A program made the position numbers and the translations under genes. From positions 1 through 44,855 of the forward strand of contig JAEWBS010000019.1 in the NCBI GenBank assembly GCA_023391005.1: a stretch of DNA of 44,855 nucleotides. Direction: 5' to 3'. Below are positions 39,216 through 44,855 of the stretch, piece after piece. Every line of letters starts with the position of its first letter. Within the stretch, counting starts at the first letter, position 1. The DNA comes from Bacillota bacterium (lineage in GTDB: Bacteria > Bacillota > Clostridia > Oscillospirales > Ruminococcaceae). Under the pieces are notes generated by a model. It was given only the letters and a program-made list of their open reading frames with translations, was not told the origin of the DNA and did no database searches.

Positions 39216-40550
39216 TTATCGGTCGTTCCAGCCTTTAGCGGGAACAATGGCGTCAGTCGTTGCGCAGTTGGGCGGATAAACCGTCTTGTAGGAACCGCCC
39301 TGAACCTGCATGATGACGCCGGTGGCGTTCAGGTTCTGGCCGTACTTATCCATTTTGATGCTATCCCAGGGCATCCAAACCTTGCTCATATCGACATTCA
39401 GATTCATCATGGCGTCTCTGACAGCCTCGGGCTGGGTGCTGCCGGCCTGATTAATGGCGGCACAGATCAGCAGAACGTCGACCGCGTCCTTGGACATGCC
39501 CTCGTTGAAAGGGATTCCCTTGGAGTAGGAGGGGTAGATATCAATCAGGCTTTGAATAACCGACTTGCCGGTCAGATCAGCGGACCAGCCGCCGGTGGTG
39601 AAACAGTATTCGGTCTTATCGCCAAGCGCTGTGAAGAAGTCCGCCGTGACAAAGCCGCCGCGCTGGCCAATCAGCATTTTGGGGAACCAGTCGGCATCCT
39701 TCATCGTATTGATCAGCAGGATAACGTCGGTGGCGTAGCCGGCAACCATCAGCACATCCGGATTTGCCTGCTTGAGCTTTAAGACCTCAGAGGTCAAGGA
39801 GGTGGAGTTCGCGGCATAGGTCATGTTTTCAACGACCTCATAGCCGTATTGCTTAGCAAAGTTGATCTCAACAGGATAAATATTTGCGCCGAACTCGCTG
39901 TCTTCGGAGAGGAGGGCGACCGTCTTGATATCGGTGCCGGACTTCTTAACCTCGTCCATCAATTTATAGGAATCTTCGATATATGTATTGTCGGTCAGAT
40001 TATAACGGATCAGCCATTCGTAGTCGAGCGAGCCGTCGGTCAGGGAAACGGCGGAACCGGCTGTAACCAGCGGAATGCCGTACTGCTCGGTAACAACGGC
40101 AATCGCCTTGGTCATGCTGCTGGTCAACTGACCGGTCAGCGCAACGCAGCCCTCTTCGGAAATAAGACGCTTGGCTTCGGATGTCGCCACCGTCGTATCG
40201 CCCTTGGTGTCCGCCTTGACGAGCTTAATCTGTGCGCCGTTGAGATTCGCGAGCCCCGCGTCAGCGGCTAAAAGCATGTCGACGTCGACGCGTTTCTGAT
40301 TGACGAGATCCACAATCATCTCGGCCGCCCAGGTGACCTGCTGTCCGTTTTCAGCCGCCGTACCCGTCAAGGGGGCCAGCCAGCCGATTTTGATCGTTTC
40401 GACATTGCCGGTTGAATTCGAGGAAGATTCCGTATCCGTAGACGTGTTGTTCGCAGAGCCTGATGTGGAAGCGGATTGCGAGGACTGGTTGCAAGCGGTC
40501 GCGGTGAGAAGCATCGTAAACGCCGCTATTAAAGCAATAATCTTTTTCAT
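39216..40550 (-). CDS. livK: LivK-like substrate-binding lipoprotein (second system)
   Basis: 444 aa. Signal peptide with lipobox TATAC, Cys20, and a long Ser/Thr/Asn linker to ~52. The mature protein starts ETIKIGWLAPLTGTAAENGQQV, typical of Peripla_BP_6, with GCVALTGQLTSSMTKAIAVV and KTVALLSEDSEFGANIYPVE later. Longer than the first LivK and only distantly similar, so a different ligand (another amino acid, urea or an organic acid) is possible. ATG 40550 after AAGGAGG. Its promoter at 40630-40658 gives a short ~70-nt leader without an attenuator, unlike the first system. Confidence 0.93.
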   Translation of the reverse strand: MKKIIALIAAFTMLLTATACNQSSQSASTSGSANNTSTDTESSSNSTGNVETIKIGWLAPLTGTAAENGQQVTWAAEMIVDLVNQKRVDVDMLLAADAGLANLNGAQIKLVKADTKGDTTVATSEAKRLISEEGCVALTGQLTSSMTKAIAVVTEQYGIPLVTAGSAVSLTDGSLDYEWLIRYNLTDNTYIEDSYKLMDEVKKSGTDIKTVALLSEDSEFGANIYPVEINFAKQYGYEVVENMTYAANSTSLTSEVLKLKQANPDVLMVAGYATDVILLINTMKDADWFPKMLIGQRGGFVTADFFTALGDKTEYCFTTGGWSADLTGKSVIQSLIDIYPSYSKGIPFNEGMSKDAVDVLLICAAINQAGSTQPEAVRDAMMNLNVDMSKVWMPWDSIKMDKYGQNLNATGVIMQVQGGSYKTVYPPNCATTDAIVPAKGWNDR

Positions 40551-40629
40551 ATTTTCCTCCTTAATTTCCGAAAATGCGTTATGGGGTCTTTGAAGCGGTC
40601 AGCATATTCAGGTCAAATAGCTAATTCTA

Positions 40630-40658
40630 TTTATACTGCGATCTTATCAAAAAGTCAA
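40630..40658 (-). promoter_or_regulatory. Promoter of the second Liv operon
   Basis: Minus strand: -35 TTGACT (40653-40658), 17-bp spacer, -10 TATAAA (40630-40635). Confidence 0.78.
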
Positions 40659-40747
40659 CATACTTTTTCTTTGTTTCAAAGAAATTATGTATATTGTAAA
40701 CATTATATTTTAGATTTTTGTTTAGAATAAACATTTTAAAACACAAA

Positions 40748-40777
40748 AGGCAGACCCACCCGTGGTGTGGTCTGCCT
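40748..40777 (-). terminator. Terminator after the deoR-type gene
   Basis: AGGCAGACC / GGTCTGCCT with an additional inner CACC/GGTG pairing, followed on the minus strand by TTTGTGTTTT, ten bases past the gene. Confidence 0.82.
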
Positions 40778-40786
40778 CTTTGCAGC

Positions 40787-41557
40787 TTAAACGTTTTCAG
40801 GATACAGCAGTTCGATATGCTTTTCCGCCAGCAATTGAATCCACTCGTCAGAAGGCTTATAGTCGGTAATGACCGTCGAAACCTTATCAATATCAAATAA
40901 CTTAGAAAATGCCATTCGGCCAAATTTCGTATGGTCGGCCAGCAAAACCGCTTTTTGTGAGCGCGAGATCATCAACCGCTTCAATTCGGCTTCGGCGTCA
41001 TCGGTGTCCAACGCGCCCTCGGTGAGATGCAGCCCCTTGCAGCTGACAAACGCGATATCGGTATGATAGCTCCCGATGGTATTGCAGGCAATAGCGCCCT
41101 GCAGCGAAAGAGACTGCTTATTTAAGACACCGCCTGTTGACATGACGCCAATCTCGGCGCCCTCCATCTCGTGAAGAATAGAGGTTGAAAACGTCACGAC
41201 CAGCAGGTCGCTGCGATTGGACAAAAGGCGGATTACTTCCATCACCGTGGAGCTGGCGTCCGCAGCGATGGCAGCCTTGTCGGGAACAAGTGATGCCGCA
41301 ATGCTCGCCATGGCCCGCTTCTCTTTGGTATTAGTCATCGCACGCCTGGTAAAACTGACTCTTTTAACGTTTTCGTCCGGGTTCAGAACCGCACCGCCGT
41401 AGGTTCGGGTAATAACCCCCTCATCCTCCAGCTTTTCAAGATCGCGCCGGATTGTTTCTTCCGTAACGCCGAAGCGTTTGCTTAAATCGGACACAATCAC
41501 TTTGTTTTCAGTTCTGACTATTTCACGAATGCTCTCCAGTCTGTCTTTCAGGGCCAT
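40787..41557 (-). CDS. DeoR-family transcriptional regulator
   Basis: 256 aa, typical length. N-terminal DeoR helix-turn-helix (residues ~5-60): VIVSDLSKRFGVTEETIRRDLEKLEDEG then ITRTYGGAVL; C-terminal sugar-phosphate-sensing domain with IAADASSTVMEVIRLL, GALDTDDAEAELKRLMI and VLLADHTKFGRMAF. Such proteins usually repress sugar or polyol operons and release DNA on binding a phosphorylated intermediate. Start ATG 41557 after GGAGCG. It is downstream of the sugar operon it presumably controls, but has its own promoter (41706-41734). Confidence 0.93.
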   Translation of the reverse strand: MALKDRLESIREIVRTENKVIVSDLSKRFGVTEETIRRDLEKLEDEGVITRTYGGAVLNPDENVKRVSFTRRAMTNTKEKRAMASIAASLVPDKAAIAADASSTVMEVIRLLSNRSDLLVVTFSTSILHEMEGAEIGVMSTGGVLNKQSLSLQGAIACNTIGSYHTDIAFVSCKGLHLTEGALDTDDAEAELKRLMISRSQKAVLLADHTKFGRMAFSKLFDIDKVSTVITDYKPSDEWIQLLAEKHIELLYPENV

Positions 41558-41705
41558 ACTTTTACGCTCCAACATCAATTTTAAAATTATCCGTTATCCG
41601 CCAACACGAACAGGGCAACGGGGCAGCCTCCGCGTTCAGCATTGTGCCGCCGAAAAGACCGTTTTACAGCCACATTGCCCGTCGTTCTCCAACGGCCGTA
41701 TATTT

Positions 41706-41734
41706 ATCATACCGGGAAAGCGCAAAGAATTCAA
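41706..41734 (-). promoter_or_regulatory. Separate promoter of the deoR-type gene
   Basis: Minus strand: -35 TTGAAT (41729-41734), 17-bp spacer, -10 TATGAT (41706-41711), starting four bases past the end of the aldo/keto reductase gene. The ~140-nt leader has no clear terminator. Confidence 0.6.
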
Positions 41735-41737
41735 CAG

Positions 41738-42733
41738 TTATTTATCCAATGCCTCCGCCATATCGCGCATCATGGCAATATCCTGCGCGCTTAAATCGAT
41801 CTGAGCGGCGCGGATATTCTTTTGAACCTGATCGGCCGTCGTGGCGCCGCTGAGCAAAACGATCTTCTCGTCCTGCGCCAAAACCCATGCCATGACCAAG
41901 TCGGACACCGCGCAGTCGTATTTGGCGCACAGCGGCCGCAGCGCGTCCAGAAAATCAAATACGCGCGGCAGGTTTTCGGGCTGGAACCACTTTTTGGGGA
42001 TCTGCGCGCCCACCGGCTTGTAATCGCGGGGCAGCGCACCGCTGAGCAGACCCATCTCTAAAGGCGAATACGCCTGCAGAACGACGCCGTGTTTTTGGCA
42101 GATCGGCAGAAGCGCCTCCTCCACCTCCCGGTCCAAGATGCTGTATTTGGCCTGCACAATGTCCAGCGGGCCATATTTAAGGTATTCCTCCACCTGCGCG
42201 GGCGTCACGTTTGCGGCGCCGATCGCGCGGATTCTGCCGCTGGCTTTCAGCTCGCCCAGCAGCGCCATCGTTTCTTCGATGGGAGTGCAATAAGGCTCCA
42301 CCGCCTGCCAATGCGACATATAAACATCGATATAATCGGTGCCAAGTCGCTCAAGGCTGCGGTCAATTTCGGCAAGAATGGACTCTCTCGACAGGTTTTT
42401 GTACAGCTGCACATCGCCGACCTTGTTGAACAACGCGCCCGGGCGGTCCCACACAATGCCGAATTTTGTGATGATGCAGGTATCCTCGCGCCGCATGCCT
42501 TTAAGCGCTTTGCCGACGACCGCCTCACTGTTGCCAAAATTATAGCCGGGTGCGGTGTCGATCATATTAATACCGACCGACGGGCAGGTTTGAATTGTCT
42601 CAATGCTCTGCTTTTCTGCCTCCGCCTGCTGTTCGGCTGTCTGGCCCCAGGCGGGGCCGCCGCCGATCGCCCATGTTCCGAGGCAGATCCTCGAAATCGG
42701 TTTGTCCAATGTGCCAATCTTAATCGTTTTCAT
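41738..42733 (-). CDS. Aldo/keto reductase
   Basis: 331 aa NADPH-dependent (beta/alpha)8-barrel oxidoreductase. Catalytic tetrad visible: Asp and Tyr in NMIDTAPGYNFGNSE, Lys in IITKFGIVWDRPG, His in VYMSHWQAVEP; the C-terminal cofactor loop is VLLSGATTADQVQKNIRA. The LGTWAIGGGPAWG start is that of the AKR group acting on sugars and small aldehydes. ATG 42733, eight bases after GGAGG, overlaps the kinase gene by 14 bp; an in-frame ATG two codons earlier is too close to the site. It likely interconverts a sugar/aldehyde intermediate of the operon's pathway. Confidence 0.92.
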   Translation of the reverse strand: MKTIKIGTLDKPISRICLGTWAIGGGPAWGQTAEQQAEAEKQSIETIQTCPSVGINMIDTAPGYNFGNSEAVVGKALKGMRREDTCIITKFGIVWDRPGALFNKVGDVQLYKNLSRESILAEIDRSLERLGTDYIDVYMSHWQAVEPYCTPIEETMALLGELKASGRIRAIGAANVTPAQVEEYLKYGPLDIVQAKYSILDREVEEALLPICQKHGVVLQAYSPLEMGLLSGALPRDYKPVGAQIPKKWFQPENLPRVFDFLDALRPLCAKYDCAVSDLVMAWVLAQDEKIVLLSGATTADQVQKNIRAAQIDLSAQDIAMMRDMAEALDK

Positions 42734-43694
42734 GCGCATTCCTCCGATCTAAATAATCGCGGTAACGCAGGTCCGCCTGCGCTCGGTTTTGAACACCCGC
42801 CGTCGCGCCGAGCGCTTCGACCGCAATCGACGCCACCGCGCAGGCAAATTCGGTGCATGCCCGCATAGGCATACCCTCGAGCAGGCCGCAGATAAACGCC
42901 GCCGCAAAGTTGTCCCCCGCGCCGGTCGTGTCGATGCAGTTCGCAAAAGGGTAGGCGTCAACATAAAAACTGCCGTCGGCGTTTTTAAAATAAGCGCCTT
43001 TTTTGCCGAGCTTGACCACGACATTTTTGACGCCGCAGGACAAAAAGACCTCGGCAATCTCTTTTTCGTCCGCCTTGCCGGTCAGCTCGCGGGCCTCGGT
43101 AAGATTCGGGAAAAAGTAATCGACATAGGCCAACGCCCCGCGGATATCCTCGACCGTTTCACCGAATCGGCTTTTGACGACATCCGCGCAGATTGTCATC
43201 CCTTGGCTTTTGGCCTTTTCAAACAGGCGAACCATCACAGCGCTGTCGAGCAGCGGATTGTTGAAGATGCTCGCGAAAGAGAGAATTGTCCCCGCGTTGA
43301 GCGCTTCGAGGTCGATATCGGCGGGCGCATACTGCCACAGACTGCCGTTGCGGTTTGTGATAAACGTCCGCTCCCCGTCCTCGCCGATCAGGCCGACATT
43401 GATAGAGGTGCTCAAAGCGTCCTTTACCACGACGTAATCGGTATCAATCCGGTTTTGTCGGCAATGCGCCAAGATGTAGTGACCGGCAGCGTCGTTGCCG
43501 ACGCAACTGACCAGCCGGACAGTATGCCCCAGCCGGGAGAGGATGGTCGCCTCGTTGATCGCATCCCCACCGATGACCATGGCGATTTGGTCGACCGGAT
43601 AGGACACCCTTGTCAGGATATCCGCCGGTATCGGGCAAAGCGGTAAATCGACAATTGCAGCACCCACGGCCACAACTTCAATATTATTTTTCAA
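42720..43694 (-). CDS. PfkB-family carbohydrate kinase
   Basis: About 324 aa, ribokinase-like. N-terminal VVAVGAAIVDLPLCPIP, the motif GGDAINEATILSRLGHTVRLVSCVG (PfkB signature 1) and near residue 260 CIDTTGAGDNFAAAFICGLL (signature 2) with the catalytic Asp. It phosphorylates a sugar or sugar phosphate before the aldolase step. Start uncertain: TTG at 43694 has GAGGG six bases upstream and gives the usual short N-terminus; ATG 43715 is the alternative but would add seven residues. Either overlaps the aldolase gene's 3' end, so translation is coupled. Confidence 0.9.
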   Translation of the reverse strand: MKNNIEVVAVGAAIVDLPLCPIPADILTRVSYPVDQIAMVIGGDAINEATILSRLGHTVRLVSCVGNDAAGHYILAHCRQNRIDTDYVVVKDALSTSINVGLIGEDGERTFITNRNGSLWQYAPADIDLEALNAGTILSFASIFNNPLLDSAVMVRLFEKAKSQGMTICADVVKSRFGETVEDIRGALAYVDYFFPNLTEARELTGKADEKEIAEVFLSCGVKNVVVKLGKKGAYFKNADGSFYVDAYPFANCIDTTGAGDNFAAAFICGLLEGMPMRACTEFACAVASIAVEALGATAGVQNRAQADLRYRDYLDRRNAHEND

Positions 43695-44538
43695 ACCAGC
43701 CCTCAGCCTTTCCATTACTTCCGAACAGCATGATTTTATCTTCGGCGCGTTTCTGAATCGCGTCACGGACGCGAATATTCAGCGCCTGATACCGTTCGTC
43801 CTTCGGCATTTGCTCAATGGCGTCCATCGCCGCGTCGCACAGCTCGGTATGGATATTGATCTTCGTGATGCCCAGACTAATAGCCCGGCGTATGTCCGCA
43901 TCGCCGATGCCCGACGCGCCGTGGAGCACCAGCGGTACCGATACGCTCGCACGCACCTTTTCCAGAATCTCAAAATTGAGCTGGGGCGGCGCGGTATATC
44001 GCCCATGCTGGTTACCGATGGCGATCGCCAGCGAATCAATGCCCGTTCGCGCGACAAACTCAGCCGCCTCGGACGGGTCGGTGTACATGTAGCTTGCCAG
44101 CGCCTCTTCGTAGTTGGTTTCAGCCCCGACGTGCCCGAGCTCGCCCTCAATGGGGATGCACAGGGGGTGGAATTTATCCACGACCTGCTTGGTGACGCGG
44201 ATATTTTCCTCGAGCGAATAGGCCGATCCGTCAATCATCAGCGAGTTGTACCCGATGTCAATGGCATGGCTGACGATCTCATAGTTGCGGCCGTGATCCC
44301 AATGAATTGAGCAGGGCAACGCCGTCTGCGTGGCGTACGAACGCATCATGCAGATAAAATGATTGATATCGGTATTGACCAAAAAGCCACTGCCAAAAGA
44401 CAGAATGACCGGCGACTGCAGCTTTTCGCAAGCCTTCATCACGCCGGAAAGCATTTCTACATTCCATATGCAGAAATTTGCAACCGCATAGCGCTCTTTT
44501 TGAGCTTTGAGAAGCATGTCTTTGGTTGATACAAGCAT
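43684..44538 (-). CDS. Class II ketose-bisphosphate aldolase (GatY/KbaY/Fba-like)
   Basis: 284 aa zinc-dependent aldolase. Metal ligands His82 (HWDHG, with catalytic Asp81), His178 (GNQHGRY) and His206 (LVLHGASG); EGELGHVGAETN carries a conserved Glu. Cleaves a ketose 1,6-bisphosphate (fructose-, tagatose- or sorbose-type) or 1-phosphate into DHAP and an aldehyde. ATG 44538 follows GAGGTAAAAC. It overlaps the kinase gene, 20 bp after the dehydrogenase stop. Dehydrogenase, kinase and aldolase together spell oxidation of a polyol, phosphorylation and cleavage. Confidence 0.92.
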   Translation of the reverse strand: MLVSTKDMLLKAQKERYAVANFCIWNVEMLSGVMKACEKLQSPVILSFGSGFLVNTDINHFICMMRSYATQTALPCSIHWDHGRNYEIVSHAIDIGYNSLMIDGSAYSLEENIRVTKQVVDKFHPLCIPIEGELGHVGAETNYEEALASYMYTDPSEAAEFVARTGIDSLAIAIGNQHGRYTAPPQLNFEILEKVRASVSVPLVLHGASGIGDADIRRAISLGITKINIHTELCDAAMDAIEQMPKDERYQALNIRVRDAIQKRAEDKIMLFGSNGKAEGWFEK

Positions 44539-44558
44539 AGTTTTACCTCAATGAACTT

Positions 44559-44855
44559 TTATTTGTTTTCAATCTGCAAGCCAATACGAATAACGCCCTT
44601 AATAATGTCGGACTTGCGCGCAATCGATTCTTCAAAAGCGCGCTGAACCTCCTCATAGGGATATTCATCGGTCACCATCGAGGCCACGTCAAAACGCCCG
44701 GAGGAAATAGCGTCAATCGTCATGGGAAAATTGTTGGCATAGCGAAACACCGTTTGAATCGTAACCTCGCGGTTGATGCGCAGAAAATCGATCGGCGTCT
44801 CGCCCGAGATGGTGCCGACGATCATGATCTTGCCCCCGCGGCACACAAGCTGCGT
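44559..44855 (-). CDS. Zinc-type medium-chain (polyol/L-iditol-like) dehydrogenase, C-terminal part
   Basis: Partial: the reading frame is open to the right edge, so the N-terminal zinc and most of the NAD-binding domain are outside the window. The visible ~98 residues (VCRGGKIMIVGTISGETPIDF, then REVTIQTVFRYANNFPMTIDAISSGRFDV and a YEEVQRAFEESI tail) are the end of the Rossmann domain and the C-terminal helix of sorbitol/threonine-type dehydrogenases. The RYANNFPMTIDAI segment resembles sorbitol (L-iditol) dehydrogenase. First visible gene of the sugar/polyol operon. Confidence 0.85.
   Translation of the reverse strand, partial: TQLVCRGGKIMIVGTISGETPIDFLRINREVTIQTVFRYANNFPMTIDAISSGRFDVASMVTDEYPYEEVQRAFEESIARKSDIIKGVIRIGLQIENK

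Noticed and set aside
147..40550. The two Liv systems as a recent duplication
   Set aside because: The LivH and LivK proteins of the two operons differ clearly along their length, and gene order and leaders differ.
42789..43646. 285-codon plus-strand ORF opposite the PfkB kinase
   Set aside because: Antisense shadow of a clear kinase gene; the translation is Arg/Asp/His-rich with no domain and no ribosome binding site.
1..44855. tRNA, rRNA, CRISPR, insertion sequence or prophage
   Set aside because: No transposase, integrase, terminal repeat, repeat-spacer array or recognisable stable RNA was seen on either strand.

Overview
The window reads as chromosomal DNA of an anaerobic, moderately GC-rich Firmicute, most likely of class Clostridia. 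Supporting signs are strong AGGAGG-type ribosome binding sites, TTGACA/TATAAT promoters, Clostridia-type families (DUF2325, DUF3793, DUF401, OPT, PucR), lipoprotein-type solute binding proteins and a Rex-like operator in front of an alcohol dehydrogenase. I saw no rRNA, tRNA, CRISPR array, phage gene or insertion sequence. The content is dominated by uptake and catabolism of amino acids, peptides and small organic compounds.

Layout. (1) 1-2965, minus strand: a branched-chain amino acid (Liv) transporter, livK-livH-livM, with livM cut by the window edge. It is preceded by a ~400-nt leader that carries a 93-codon ORF very rich in Ile/Leu/Val codons and an intrinsic terminator, so it is a candidate attenuator. 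(2) 3359-4945, plus: a DUF2325-DUF3793-flavodoxin operon with a consensus promoter and a palindrome in its leader; iron or redox control is likely. (3) 5326-6709, plus: ccdA and a TlpA/ResA-like thioredoxin, an extracytoplasmic thiol-redox pair. (4) 6861-16157, plus: a PucR-type regulator followed by a nine-kilobase catabolic locus: OPT transporter, nitroreductase, DUF6092-like protein, DUF1177, AroM-like, M29 aminopeptidase-like, Asp/Glu/hydantoin racemase and S-methyl-thiohydantoin desulfurase-like (DUF917). I regard this as the best candidate for an uncharacterised pathway. A shared TATCG/CGATA dyad sits in both promoters. (5) 16405-19722, minus: a chemoreceptor and a DUF401 permease. (6) 20004-27805: an iron-type alcohol dehydrogenase with a Rex-like box; a TrpXYZ-like ABC importer; and, divergently, a LysR regulator, a PLP aminotransferase and a RidA protein. 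Together these suggest uptake, transamination and possibly reduction of an amino acid. (7) 28061-29352: ogt and an AT-rich, short AraC-type gene that may be acquired and truncated. (8) 29783-33403, minus: a three-subunit molybdenum hydroxylase of the xanthine dehydrogenase family. (9) 33601-35613, plus: a DrrAB-like ABC exporter. (10) 35815-40658, minus: a second, complete livKHMGF transporter. (11) 40787-44855, minus: a polyol/sugar operon comprising a zinc-type dehydrogenase (cut by the edge), class II aldolase, PfkB kinase and aldo/keto reductase, with its DeoR regulator on a separate promoter.

Most operons end in clear intrinsic terminators, several of them bidirectional. All function names rest on motif recognition by eye. 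Substrates of the transporters, of the Mo-hydroxylase and of the PucR-linked pathway are not determined by the sequence.
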